Below, piece by piece: positions 32,471 to 44,348 of a stretch of DNA of 64,000 bases. The DNA is from Guyanagaster necrorhizus (Eukaryota; Basidiomycota; Agaricomycetes; Agaricales; Physalacriaceae). A program made the translations under genes and the position numbers. Position 1 is the stretch's first letter. Every line of letters begins with the position of its first letter. The stretch is taken from the NCBI RefSeq assembly GCF_019112545.1, contig NW_025064882.1, positions 320,408-384,407 of the forward strand, in the 5' to 3' direction. Below the pieces are notes generated by a model, which did no database searches, was not told where the DNA came from, and saw only the letters and a program-made list of their open reading frames with translations.

Positions 32471-33873
32471 ATGGCAAAGGGCAGCGGATACGACCAAGTA
32501 CGACAAATTGACAGCAAGGACTATGCAAAGACTGTCAACGCTCGTCTTGACAGTATACGCTCACACTTCACTCAGGCGCCGAGAGCAGGGAAGCTAAACA
32601 ACAAAGTATGCATCATCACCGGGGTCGGGTCGCTGAAGGGTATTGGGTGCGTATCGTCGACTTGTATGCTCTTGCAGCTCCCATCATTTATATACTATAG
32701 ACGGGCCTCGGCGCTGTTGTTCGCGCACGAAGGTTAGAGATGATATCCAAGCACAAGTCCACTGGCTAACCTAATTACAGGCGCCAAGCATCTCTACCTC
32801 ATCGACTTTGATCCTACCAACCTTTCTAATCTCAAGGAAACGATTGAGACAAAGTATCCAGACGTCAAGGCTACGACATTGCAAGCGGATGCCTCAGACG
32901 AAGCTGCGATTTTAGGCGTGTGCAATCAAGCATTGGAAGAGGAAGGCCGCTTGGACGTGTTTTTCGCAAATGTAGCCTCTCAGCATTTCGCCCCATGTTA
33001 TCGGCCTCATATTCACACAGGCAGGCATCGCATCCATGAAACATGTCTCCCAGATAACCACCGAGGATTTCATGAATACCATCAAAGTCAACTCACTCTC
33101 GTCCGTCAGACCCTCTGTTGCAATGATGCCTTGACATTTATCACTATACTAGATGCTTTTTGGCAGTCAAGTATGCTTCCGCCGCAATGAAGAAGACCAA
33201 TCCATCCAAAGGCAAACAGGTGAGCTCAGGGAGCATCATTCTCACCGCATCCGGTAAGCCTACGTGACAGAATCTAACAAAGCATACCTCATCCCATTTA
33301 TAGTTGCTGGTATACGCTCCGGTGCTGGTCCCGTGGATTGTAAGTCTTGATCACAATCACCGTGTCCAGCAGGTATAATACTTCCCCGCCAGACAGCGCC
33401 AGCAAGGCTGCGTAAGCTCATCCATACAGCTTGCTATGCCACGCCTAATCATCCTCCTCAAAGTGTCAACTCTATCGCCAAGACTTCGTCCTATCAGCTC
33501 CAAAAAACAGATATCCGAGTAAATTCCGTATGCCCCGGTCTCATTGAGACTGCGATGACGACCACGACTTTCGATTTTGCGAGGGGCAAAGGCACTGATA
33601 GTAAGCTGGGACAACTTAGTGCGCTTGGTCGCTATGCTATCGCCGAAGGTATAGATTCACCATCTCCAATTATACTGGCCCTAATTTTGATGTATTAGAA
33701 ATCGCACCATTGGCTGTGTATCTTGCTTCAGGTACACCACCCTTTTAGTCACTGTCTGGTTGGATTCTGAAGATGATAAAATAGACGACTCCAGCTATGT
33801 TAATGGACAAAATATAGCCATCGACGGGGGTCTTTCGGCATCGGTTCCTGTCGTTCCGGGACGATGGACGTAG
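32471..33873 (+). CDS. Short-chain dehydrogenase/reductase (SDR)
   Basis: Ten exons (32471-32646, 32701-32732, 32781-32971, 33021-33100, 33153-33253, 33304-33339, 33393-33411, 33464-33648, 33699-33731, 33785-33873) give 313 residues. After a 40-residue N-terminal extension come the cofactor loop CIITGVGSLKGIG, FFANAGIAS, the catalytic Ser in IILTASVAG and the YxxxK pair in VDYSASKAAV. VNSVCPGLIET and the ending YVNGQNIAIDGGLSAS close a classic SDR fold. Replacement of the usual GxxxGIG Gly pattern by GVGSLKGIG is minor. The cofactor and substrate cannot be told; the acidic residue after strand 2 (LIDFD) suggests NAD over NADP. Several exons are under 40 nt, one only 19 nt. Confidence 0.92.
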
Positions 33874-34000
33874 TAGGATGGTATTTGGTATTTATGACTT
33901 CATACATACAATACGCTCTAGTGTGCGATATCGGTCGATACCGCAGTCGGCTGGTCTACATGCAACGCGCAGGAGTAGTCGTTTTTTTTTTCCACCTACA

Positions 34001-36617
34001 TCATGATGAATGTTGCTGTAGTATTGTCCAAATTCTGTCTTCAAGAGAACGCAGAACAGCTGATGAGGTGTTCAAACTCGTCATAAAGTACGCCACGTCA
34101 CCCAGTGTACGGAAATGCACACCGAACGGGGCTCCCCCAGGTGCTGCAGAGAAGCCGTTCCCTCCGTCATCATGTTGATCTATCGGACGAAACACGATCT
34201 CTGCTGAATGTGAACTGTACCCTGAGAGGAGGGTCAACAACTATACGAATAGGAAAAGGATTTAAAATTTCGAGCTCACCTGCAGCGTCGTCTCGGATCT
34301 TAATCGCAAGCACCGTCCCTAGAGTCATTACCTCTGCCACATTATCCATCCTGGACACTGTCTCTATAAACATCGGATCCCAGAAACTCCAAACAGAGTC
34401 ACCCTTGCTCTTCCACTCAGCGCGAGCCTCCTTCCACGCATCACTCCTCGAAAGACTATCAATCATCTTCAACGTCTCGTTCGCGACCTCGCACCCCATC
34501 GCATGAGCTGTATAGGAGTGGCCATGAAGAAGTGCATCCGCTTTCTTGTCACTGAGGAATGCCTCATAGATCGAGTTTGAAGCCAGGGTCACCGCGAGAG
34601 GCAGTAAACCACCCGTAAGGATCTTAGCGTTGACGGAAATATCGGGACTGACGCCAAGGATAGAGGTGGTGCTCTCCATACCGATTCGATATAACCCGAC
34701 GAAAACCTCGTCGAATATGACTGGGAGACCTGACCATGAAGATGATGAGGGTCCACGAACAACGTCGATCAGGACCCGCTGGAACAAGGGATCAATGAAT
34801 AGCATCCCTCCTGCTCCCATGACCAAAGGCTCCAACACGAGGGCGCCGAGCGTCTGTCCTTTACGCCTGAGGGTTTCCAGCGTTTTCTCGATATGTCCCT
34901 TGTAAGAGCGCGCAAGGGGCGTGCCCAACCTAGCAGAGACGTCGTAAACCCAGGCCAACGAGTCGCCCTGGATGGTCGATGTTTCCGAGGTAATTGCGGA
35001 AGGAACGGATATTACAACTTTCCCTTGACGCATGGAGACCGTAGGGGGATCGAGCCAATAGCCTTTCGCATGATGCCACTCGCACGTATAAACACTCTCC
35101 TCACAGGCATTCATCGAGCCAATAGTGTCCCCGTGGTAGCTCCCTTTCAACCCGAGGATGCCTAATGACTTCTTTTGTGCGTCATCAAATTCCCTTCCTT
35201 CCCGGACTGTGAACGCACGTAAAGCCATTTTGAGAGCAATCTCCATTCCAGTCGAGCCATCATCAGAGAAAAAGGCCTTCGATGCCCATCCTTTGCCTGG
35301 GCCATCCTTTACCAATCGCTCGGCAAGCCGGAGAGCAGGGAGATGGGTGGCTCTGGGGAACATAACATGTCCATATCGTCCACTCGCCCTCGCAGCAGCC
35401 AAAGTAAGAGCAGGCTGGGTGTGGCCAAAAGCTTGTGTCCACCAGGACGCCGATCCATCAAACTGGGGCTGCAAAATGGAGGACGACGGTGAAGATTGGT
35501 GGAGGACGGTGAAGAAGTCCGAGTACGCGCTATCAATGACATTGACGTCTTGTTCTGTTTGATAATGTGAATGCTGGACGAATGGCCACCAGATTGAGTC
35601 GAGGGTACGACGGGGCATTGATTCTAACTCGTCCAACCTATTCTTGTGACAAGTATCCAGGTGCTCGATGCTCGATAAAATACCGTTTTCGTCGTCCTTA
35701 GTGAGGAGAGAATGATAATATTCTTCAGTAGACGCGTGATTCTGGGACGTATTGGGAAGTAAGGGAGGAGGCGCGTTTACAGTTGAAACATGTACTCCAC
35801 GATCGGCAAAGTATGGCTTCAAATATTCCCAGTTGCGATAATACTCATCGCGGAAAAGCAGGATAGCATCGACCAGGAAACCGCGGAGGACAAGTGATTC
35901 GTAGGCAGAAATAGTGGACGAGATGCCGCCCAGCTTGGAATCGCCGATTAGAATGGTGGGAAGAAAAAGAGGCCGGTAGCAATCCAGTTGCGTCGTGCCG
36001 GAAAGAGTAGGACTATGTACGCCTGGAACCAAGCGTTAGCACAAGGTAAGAAAACGTGAACAGACGAGAAAAGGCAGGAAATTATGTGCCGACACTCACT
36101 GTCCAAAGATTAATTCTCACCTCCAGCGGTTTCCACGTACATGTGGGAAGGATACGGCGACGCTGTAGCGCACTGTCTAATGTGATGGGCAATAGAGTTC
36201 ACGACCGTCTGGTCTGAGGGAATCTGGAGGGAAATCAGTCCACAGATAGCCGCCACTCAATAGCAATCTATACTTGGGTTTCATCGTTGCCGGTTGCGAG
36301 ACTGGCTGCGAGGTGTGGGCTCACAGGTTCTTGGTACTGGTACAGACAATCTGCATGGATACGATCTTTGAAGGAACCAGAATACCGTTTTATATGCCTG
36401 GATAGAATGCATTTAGAAAGAATGACGAAAAAAAGCAAGTTACTTACTCGACATCAGCACTCTTGACGTCGCCGGTACTAACCGGCTTCAAATAAAAGAC
36501 AGATTTTCCAGCTGCCGCCGATGCTCGAGCCAGCGCCGACGTCAATATGGTTTTTCCAACGTCTGTATTCGCGCCAAACACTTGGTGGACGCGTAGATGC
36601 TTGAAAAGAAGTGACAT
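34001..36617 (-). CDS. Bifunctional dethiobiotin synthetase / DAPA aminotransferase (biotin synthesis)
   Basis: Five exons on the minus strand (36617-36448, 36397-36274, 36223-36121, 36022-34280, 34221-34001) give 786 residues with two enzymes in one chain. The N-terminal third is dethiobiotin synthetase: P-loop GANTDVGKT, then ETAGGVHSPTLSGTTQLD and PTILIGDSKLGGISST. The rest is diaminopelargonic acid aminotransferase: SIWWPFVQHSHY, FFSDDGSTGMEIALKMALR, GLKGSYHGDTIGSMNA, and the pyridoxal Lys in VNAKILTGGLLPLAVTL, ending FGVHFRTLGDVAYFMTSLN. Fused BIO3-BIO1 genes are known in plants and several fungi. The two enzymes catalyse consecutive steps (KAPA to DAPA to dethiobiotin). The last exon was placed by restoring RDDAAG-YSSHSAEIVF. 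Start 36617 is preferred to 36671 because MSLLFKHLRVHQ begins right before the P-loop. Confidence 0.93.
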
Positions 36618-36738
36618 CGACCGCCTGGCGTCGTCGTAGTCGGAGACAAGGGAAGATAAGATTAGATGCAAATTTTAATCTTATCGTGACCCGAGTTTCT
36701 TTCCTTTTTTTCCCTTTCCTTTCCTTCCCCCCACCACC
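36618..36738. promoter_or_regulatory. Divergent promoter of the biotin gene and HIS5
   Basis: 121 bp between starts of two cofactor/amino-acid biosynthetic genes. Ahead of HIS5 is a strongly pyrimidine-rich tract (about 36697-36735), a pattern seen before well-expressed filamentous-fungal genes, and an ACCACC context directly before the ATG. Confidence 0.55.
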
Positions 36739-38081
36739 ATGACCATCCTTGGCCTCCCGGAATCATTCAAATCAACGGGCCCGGCCCATTTCGACATTGA
36801 AAAGGTCATCCGACCAAATATTCTGTCCTTGCACCCGTACCGTTGTGCCCGAGATGACTACAAAGAGGGAATCTTGCTCGATGCAAACGAAAATGCCCTG
36901 GGGCACTCTATGTCACCTGCAACCGATGAATCAGAGATAAATACTACCCTTGAGCTCAATCTTCACCGGTATCCTGACCCATCCCACGATCCCATAAAGG
37001 AACGAATAGCAGCCATGCGTTCAATCCCTGGCGTTGATCATGTCTTCCTCGGCGTGGGCTCAGATGAAGTCATCGACCTCCTCATGCGTGTCTGTGTCGC
37101 GCCGGAGCGAGAGAAGATCCTGATTACCCCGCCGACCTATGGCATGTACGCTGTCTGTGCTCAGGTGAATGATATCGGCATCGTCAAGGTCCCTCTTGAG
37201 CTAAGTGGTGCCAAAGGAGAAGGCGGAACTGCTGGACGGTTCAGCGTGAAGGTTGACGAAGTATGAGTGTTTTCTGCTGTAATGTGTTTAACACTGATCT
37301 GATTACACTGAACAGGTTAAGAAAGCAGTAGATGCGGATCCTTCCATCAAACTGATTTTCTTGTGCTCCCCCGGAAATCCTACAGGAACCCTCATTCCTC
37401 TATCCTCTATACGGGAAATACTTGATTATCCAGGCTTCAAGGGCATCGTCATTGTAGATGAAGCCTATATCGATTTCGCCGGCGCTGGTGCAAGTGCAGT
37501 ATCTCTCGTCAGAGAATACGCGAACTTGTGCGTTATGCAAACCGTCAGTAAAAGCTTCGGTCTTGCAGCTATTCGGTATGCCTATGCCTTTCTATCCATA
37601 CATCTAAGGCCAAACTCACCGCCTGTTCGGCAGTTTAGGTATAGCCATCGCCCAACCACCATTAATACAAATTCTCTCGAATACCAAAGCACCTTACAAT
37701 ATATCCACACCCACCGCCCACCTTGCATTATCTGCCCTTTCTCCCTCAGCAGTGGATACGATGCAATCCAAGATAAATACCCTCATCGCTTCCCGGACTA
37801 AACTTCTCCAATCATTGTCCACCCGCGCCGGGCTAGGACCTTCCATTGGTGGTAACGACGCCAACTTTATCGTGGTTCCGGTCTTATCCAAAGATGGTAC
37901 CAAACCTGACAATTTCAGGTCGCAGAAGGTTTACAAGTCGTTAGCAGAGGAGAATGGTGTTGTCGTCCGATTTAGAGGCAATGAGCCAGGATGCGAAGGT
38001 TGTCTTAGAATTACGATCGGGAGCGAGGAAGAGAATGGGGTAGTCGTTAGAAAGCTTTCAGAAGTACTTCAACAGTTGTAA
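36739..38081 (+). CDS. HIS5: Histidinol-phosphate aminotransferase
   Basis: Three exons (36739-37260, 37316-37575, 37634-38081) give 409 residues. Family motifs: IRPNILSLHPYRCARDD, LLDANENALG, ELNLHRYPDP, LGVGSDEVIDLL, FLCSPGNPTG, VIVDEAYIDFAG and the pyridoxal Lys in VSKSFGLAAIRLGIAIAQP. The C-terminal Arg in GCLRITIG binds the substrate phosphate/carboxylate. It transaminates imidazole-acetol phosphate to histidinol phosphate in histidine synthesis. Length is normal (yeast 385). No targeting signal; the yeast enzyme is cytosolic. Confidence 0.95.
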
Positions 38082-38237
38082 GAATACCAGGAACTATAGA
38101 AATACAATAGATGATCTGACATAATTCAGTCTCCAGAGTCGAAAAAGATAAGCCATCCTCTTAGACGTCCAACAATTGAACATTTGAGGTTCTATAGATT
38201 AGGAGTAAGAATACAAATATGTAGCAATGCAGAGCGA

Positions 38238-41200
38238 TCAACTCCTCCAATACTGAGCCAAGTCATGAATCCGATCCAACACCACCGTAATATACGACGT
38301 CTCATTCAACAAAGTCTCGAAATGTTTAATCGCCTCCTCCTCTGTAAGATCTAGCCGAAATTTTTCCTGCAATTGCTCATGTACATCCCGGTGCTTGATA
38401 TCCGGTATGTTAGCATCCACCATCAATGACACCAAGTTCAGTATGAGGTTCGCATTCTTTCGTAGGATCGAGAACGCCGTAAAGCAAAAGTTCTTGAAGC
38501 GGGCATAATGGGGTGACTGTGCGCCTCCCATCCCATCAACCATTTCTTTGCAGACTTTGACGGCAGGTGGGAAGGGTTTGGGATCTCGTCCTAGGATGTA
38601 TCCAAAGTCGACTGCAATTCGGTAAATAAAAACGTAAAACACCAAATAGGATATGTTGCTTACCATGGAAAAAGTGCCCTAGAAGATCAAGATTAGATGG
38701 TAGAAAGTAATGTACCAAACCATACGCACCATCGGAGGCTACCAAAAGGTTATCCAAATGGCGATCGCCCACACCGAGCAAGTAGGTCACCACACAGTAG
38801 CCGGCTAAACAATATCTTCAGAACCGGTTTAGCGAACCAACTCAAAAGCGCACCACAACTCCGTACAAAAGTATCAACCACACCTGGCTCCACTCCCGAC
38901 GTCCCGACACTTCCCTCATCTGGATAATTTGCGCGAAGGTAATTGAGCAGGTTCCCATGCTCGCTAACAATGGCAGCAATCGTCTTGCTAGGGATGTACT
39001 GCACCATTCCCTGCAACGGACCCGTCGCTAACACATCATACGGACTCAACTTCAAATCCAGATTCTCCTTCCTCAACAAACGATCCATCAGTGTAAAGAG
39101 CTGTATGACAAGCTGATCTTGCCGCATATCATCGCCATCCTTGAAGATCACAGGATATTCTGAGCCGTTGGAGCTCTGGAAATTAAGCAACATTGGATAC
39201 AAATTGGACTTGAACACCGACGACTTTTCCGCGATGATACCTGTGATTTCGATGCGAGCGTTGACAGGAAGGGGGAGTGGGGGTATAGAGTTCAGACCAT
39301 TCTTTGAGTCGTTGATGATCGAACGAAGCTTTTCAATCTTCTTCGGTCGAGGATCCTTGGACGTACGAAGCTCCTTGGCACGCTTGGCCAGTGTTTCAAC
39401 AAGCTGGCCTTGCCGTCGCATTAGTTCGCGACGGTTAGAGCCATCAGGTGACTGGCAATAAAAATCATTTAGAAAAGAATAGGAAGAAAGTCTGGCGACA
39501 AGCTCACTTCTAAGATCTTGTTCATGAACTTGAACACAACGCGTCCATACATCTTCGAAATCACCTTGTCTTCAAGGGCTACCTCCACCATGAGATACCA
39601 ATATAACCTGTTACCAAGGATAGGGTTCTGCACTCCACGGGCTATGAGGAAGTCGGTGAGGCCACTATCATCGTACGAAATTGCGCTGGAGACTGATCTC
39701 GATGACCGCGCATCACTAGCTGCACTTTCAAACTTCAGAGCTTGTACCAATTGCAACAAATATAAGAGTAGTTCCTGTACGAGTCCACATTAGGTTGTGA
39801 TAAAGCCAAGAATTGTACGCTTACATCGTCATCTGCTCTATTCAGTTGCTTAACAGCGAATGCTCTCACACGAGAATCCACTGTACCAGGACCAAGCAGC
39901 TCCAGGGCGTCGTCTGTATCAATTTCTGTCCATTGAGGTAAAAGTTCTTCTACTGCTTGTTTCACTTCTGATGGATCGCGCCACGTCACGGAATTGAGGA
40001 ACTTGGTAAGACCTCTCTTGTCGCGTGCAAGGTAGAAGCGGAATTTCCATATGAGATCCTTCTCTTCGGAATTGAGAGGTTGACTAGGAGCGTAATTGAG
40101 GATTTCTCCAATGCTGTCACGGATCTTGGCATTCGGTTTAAGTTCTCTGTCGTACGGGCCACTTCGGTGACTCCGAACGAGTCGACGGTGTTTATCTTCC
40201 ACAGGATTTTCTCGAGCAATGTCGGGATCGATGATGCTCCATAGATGATGAGAGTCATGGGTGGCTGATGAAGATGCTGCACCGGCAACGGGAGTTGCCG
40301 GAGGAGGTGCGGACGACGAAGTGGACGCCGTTGGCTGTGGAGGAAACTCTGGTTCATTGAATATTACGGGGAAGTCGAATCGAGGCAGATCAATGTAGAG
40401 GTACAGATTATCGGATTTTTGGGTCTCTGCGGCATGGACTTCCTCCATCTTTCGAAAAGTCATCTTGTCAAGCCAATCTGATTTTGGAAGGTCACCACGC
40501 TCGTATTTCTTCACGAGCTGTAAGGTGGATGAGAACCCTACCACAGGGAGAGGCTAGCATACGCACCTTTTCCAGCCTTCCCATCTCGTCCCTCGATCCG
40601 TACTTGCTTGGAGTACTTGTTTCTGCAGAGCCATCGGCTTCCACGCCTTGCCAGAGCAGTAAACGGTGCTTCCCCCGTCGCAAAGTCCTAGTTGATGTCA
40701 GGCGCGCTCTAATAACAGAAACACCAATCACACCATTTCTTCCCAAAGAGACGAAAGGTGGATCCTCCAACAGGTGCCGCTGTTCTTGGCCCAGAGATAT
40801 CCCATGCAGTAAAAGTTATCTGAGAATTGAGTGGCAGGTCACAGTATCGAATAGGGAGGGTTATCCACTCGTTCCACCTGCGGCGTCATCAATAAGCGGG
40901 CATCACCTGTGTAGAGATACAACGGACGTGTATGAGTTTTTGAATGCCTTGAATGCCGTTCGAAAGGGAATGGTGAGGGGTTTGTTGTCCGCGATGAGCT
41001 GACAGGTTACATAGAGATCTGACAATGTGCTTGAGCCTAGGATGTAGTGAAATTGGGGCAACAGTATCCGGCACCACTTACGCAGACTGAACACCGTGAA
41101 AACGCAGCTCTGGCTTCTCCAGCAGGTCGGTGAAGGACCTAAGATGTCGAATGCCCTCAAGTTGGTTTCTATTACCGGGCTGAGTCGATTGCACACAGGA

Positions 41201-41289
41201 CAGGGCGGCACTTACATTCGAAACGTGACGGGCATCTTGAGATTAGAAAGGGTAGCAAAGGTAAAATCGTCACGGTTGTCCTTGTCCAT
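38238..41289 (-). CDS. VPS34: Phosphatidylinositol 3-kinase Vps34
   Basis: Eleven exons on the minus strand (41289-41216, 41168-41082, 41029-40928, 40877-40734, 40687-40567, 40517-39825, 39774-39508, 39451-38854, 38804-38730, 38678-38664, 38611-38238) give 849 residues. A C2 domain opens the chain ([30 protein letters not shown]). A helical PIK domain follows ([17 protein letters not shown]), then the kinase: [16 protein letters not shown], the catalytic loop [12 protein letters not shown], and [15 protein letters not shown]. It makes PI3P on endosomes and autophagic membranes with Vps15 and Vps30. Exon 10 is a 15-nt microexon that supplies part of GHFFH before VDFG. At exon 3 a donor 21 nt further on (GTGATG) would insert seven residues; the shorter form fits homologues better. 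Confidence 0.95.
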
Positions 41290-41479
41290 GGTGGCGGAAA
41301 GAGAAAGGGCAAGGCCCAATTAGGGATGCTGCTGCACGCATCTGCCCCTAATTATGGGCATACATATTGATAATCATTGCATCGACACACAACAGCAACA
41401 GCTGTACCCTACCAACAAGAAGTAAAAAGTACACTTGATGAATACATATTTGGCTTCCGGCTTCCAAACTTCCCCTACT

Positions 41480-42378
41480 CTACGTCTGCGAAGTGCTGAA
41501 AATGTCATTTGTTCCCTGAATCTTTTCATGGTCGGCCAGGTTAGCTTGTGCTTCATATACTGTTATTACAGGATTGTATTTGCGCTACGGATTCAAAAAA
41601 TGAATATAGAAGCCGGGGGCAACAAAAAAAGCAGCATACCTCAGTCCAATGGCCGAGAAATCCAACATAGTAAATTCTAGTGGTGTCTGCACCCTGAGAC
41701 GCCGGAAAGAAGAGAGTGATAGAGGAAACATTGGAAAATTTAGCCGCTCTGTAAAACGTTGGACTCGTGACATCTACCAAGAGATTCACCTACTTGACAG
41801 CGTATTCTCCGACCTCTCTGCTTTGAACAACGTTGAATTCCTGTATCGGCATCTTATCATTGACATCTTCAAAGTCCAGAGCATCCTCGTTCGCAAACTG
41901 GGGCAAGAATCAAGGTGAAGTATACAGGACGCAAGGAAGACGAGGCCTTACGATAGCCACTTTCGCTGGCGTCTGATCGGCCGGTCCAGTTTTCAGCAGC
42001 AGAGAGCGAAGCTTGACAGAGCCAGTAAATGGGATCCGCAGAATGCTACACGCTACGTGAGATGAGGCACCACGAGCGGTTGTTGGGAAACATACAGCTG
42101 GTCATCGGAATCGGATTCCAAAGACTGATTTGGCCTCTGTTACAAAAAGACGGATAACTTGAGGGGCTCGGTATCACCTTTTCCTCGCTGGTTCGTTCAT
42201 GCCAAGGTTTGATAACCTCTGGACCGTTACCATTAGCATTCAGCGCAAAGACATTGGCGCGATCGATATGCATGAAGAGGTTGTCATTGGGACCAGCGTC
42301 GGACGTATCGTGGATGTGTTCATCGTGGTCATGGTCGTTGCTTTCATGGCCGCAGCTGGCGTTGTGGTGGTGAGCCAT
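41480..42378 (-). CDS. PITH-domain protein (PITHD1-like)
   Basis: Six exons on the minus strand (42378-42178, 42136-42096, 42045-41952, 41897-41794, 41748-41640, 41584-41480) give 217 residues. The N-terminus is rich in His and Asp (MAHHHNASCGHESNDHDHDE), then the PITH fold: NLFMHIDRANVFALNA, VIKPWHERTSEEK, GSVKLRSLLLKTGPADQTP, FANEDALDFEDVNDK, AAKFSNVSSITLFFPASQGA and TRIYYVGFLGHWTERK. It is a free PITH domain with no thioredoxin part. PITH proteins associate with the 26S proteasome, and human PITHD1 is linked to proteasome regulation. The His/Asp leader could bind metal but is poorly conserved. Confidence 0.92.
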
Positions 42379-42981
42379 GGTCGACGTCGGTCCAAGCCCA
42401 TTGTTTGTCTACGCCCATATGTACAATCAGTGACGTCATACGTAGCCGGAGACTGGGCCCATCCAGCTCCTGCTTGGGGATGTCAGCAACGCGGTCCTGT
42501 TCCTCTTCAGACACATACGATTTGAAGTTGCTGTAGAGCGCAAAAACAAAGGCCACCTCTGTGGATTCAACCCTGCGATAGCGCAGCTTCTTTCCAGTCC
42601 CAGTGAGCTCTTGGAGGTATCCAGAAATATGCTGTTGCTACCTTCTGGGAGTAGATTCTTTCGCGTGGCATATTTTGCAAGGTCGGAAAGGGTTAATCTG
42701 ATTCGGTACTAGAAAAGAGGCGGCTTGGGTCTCGGGGGGCAACGCAAGTACACGAAAGGGATGTCATCCCACCGCTCGTTGCCATAATGTAATGTATTTG
42801 AACCAATACAGCTCTTTGAATCGAATGTAGGTCTGTCTGAAAATATAAGCATGACATCTCTTCAGCAATGGCCGACTCACCTTGTTTTTTTTTTTTTTTT
42901 TTCCTCCTCCCCGCCCCAATGGAGGTTATGACTGGGATAGGAAGGTGGATTCGATGACATATCTCTTGTTCCCCCACCACC
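42379..42981. other. Intergenic region between PITH and hydrolase genes, carrying repeat copy A
   Basis: It lies between divergent starts. The central 42644-42872 part is a copy of a dispersed repeat (separate entry). A run of 18 T at 42885-42902 and a pyrimidine-rich tract precede the hydrolase start. A minus-strand ORF (42344-42556) with FALYSNFKSYVSEEEQD overlaps the PITH start region and has no homologue I know. Confidence 0.45.
42644..42872 (-). repeat. Dispersed repeat, copy A
   Basis: Same orientation and roughly three-quarters identical by eye to 52632-52861. Shared blocks include gtagattctttc, aaaagaggcgg, ttgggtctcg versus ttggtctcg, and agggatgtcatccc versus agggatgtcattcc. Antisense reading gives DDIPFVYLR in this copy and NDIPLIYLR in the other, with an in-frame stop here. 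It is probably a decayed fragment of a multi-copy coding element. Confidence 0.65.
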
Positions 42982-44048
42982 ATGTCTGGCATTTACAATC
43001 AGGCATTTGCCATTGGCGGACTCGAGGTCAAGGTATTATCAAGGCATGAAGAGGCAGACTCGAGACCCGCCTTTGTGCTTTTTGTTCTTCACGGTCGACA
43101 TGGACATTGCCAAGATCAAAATGTCACTTCGATCGTCCGTGGCTTACTGCAGGAGAAAGATAGTAATGCTCAGCGTAAATTATACGTAGTGACATTTGTA
43201 GGCTGCAGCCTGCTCGAGATTCCGCTATCGTCTTCTCAAACTCCTATTCACAGGACCAGAGAAATCATGGTCATCGAATGGTAGACCCCAAGGCTAATGA
43301 GGGCTGGAGCAAGGTAGCAACCCAAAACAATGACCGGCATGCGTAAGCGCCTCTCTTCATACCTCTTTATCTATATCTTATTCCTCAATCATTGTTACAG
43401 AATAGACATGTACAGTTTACAAAGTACGACACTCTCTTAGTATATTGAGTCCAAGCTTAGCCTTGAAAGCTGGAACGGCCAGGGACGTCTCGTTCCTCAT
43501 CGATTTTCTACCAGCCTATGTCTTTCCTGAACAGGAACGCATAGTCACCGGGTGGGGGGTTGCTGGTGTCAGCCTTGGCGGTCATTCTACCTGGATCTCT
43601 TTGAGCCAAGGTCAGCTGGCGACCCTGTACTTGTGAATTGCTTGCAAATTTACCTGCAGATCCCCGACTAACCATTGGAATACCTATCATTGGATGTCCC
43701 GACTATCTCACTCTTATCTCAGCGCGAGCTGAGAAATTTGGGATTTCTCTAGAGAAATCATCATATCTGCCTGATAGTCTCCTAGTGCTGATACAGCGCT
43801 CGGATCCGGCTTCCACTGCATACAGATCCAGTGATTCATCGAATCCCTTCTTGGGCAAGAAGATCTTGGTCCTGTCCGGAGCTGATGATTCTCTTGTTCC
43901 GTGGTCAGCTAGCGAGCCCTTTGTGAATGGATTGGTCGTCGGTGAAAAAGGTGTCAAGCGCGTCTTTGTACAGGAAGGGGTTCGCCACAAATGCTCGCCT
44001 GAGATGGTCCAGCAATTGGTCGAGTTCGTTCGCACACACACTCAGTAA
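42982..44048 (+). CDS. Alpha/beta hydrolase (S-formylglutathione-hydrolase/esterase-like)
   Basis: Five exons (42982-43197, 43254-43342, 43401-43423, 43470-43610, 43660-44048) give 285 residues. MSGIYNQAFAIGGLEVKVLS leads to LFVLHGRHGH, DQRNHGHRMVDPKANEGW, RDVSFLIDFLPAYVFPEQE and the nucleophile elbow GWGVAGVSLGGHSTW (GxSxGG). The Asp is in LVLSGADDSLVPW and the His in VQEGVRHKCSP, completing the triad. This is a widespread uncharacterised fungal hydrolase family. No signal peptide. Exon 3 is only 23 nt. Confidence 0.9.
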
Positions 44049-44348
44049 TTAGATTGTGAAGTAAATAAATAAATAAATACCATGTATGACTAATCGTTGG
44101 TCATGTTTGGGTCGATGTAGTGGCGGCTTGGGCAACTGTGCCATCGTTCTGTTCTACGTCGTTGACATCGTTCCATCCAGCGACCACGACCTTTTATCTA
44201 TTTATCGCACGGATTACAGACCGACGAGGTGACATACTCGTGCCTCAGCGCGTGCCCGACGATTTTCCGGGTTCAATTTGGGTCTAGTGACGAAGCCGGC
44301 CAGGCCTGATTCGCTATTCATATAAAAGGACACCATCGCTCCGCCAAG
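44049..44348. other. Intergenic region upstream of the PHD gene
   Basis: A short (aaat)n-like run (about 44060-44080) marks the hydrolase 3' end. The rest should be the promoter of the PHD gene; a tataaaag element is seen at 44321-44328, about 20 bp before the ATG. No gene seen. Confidence 0.4.
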
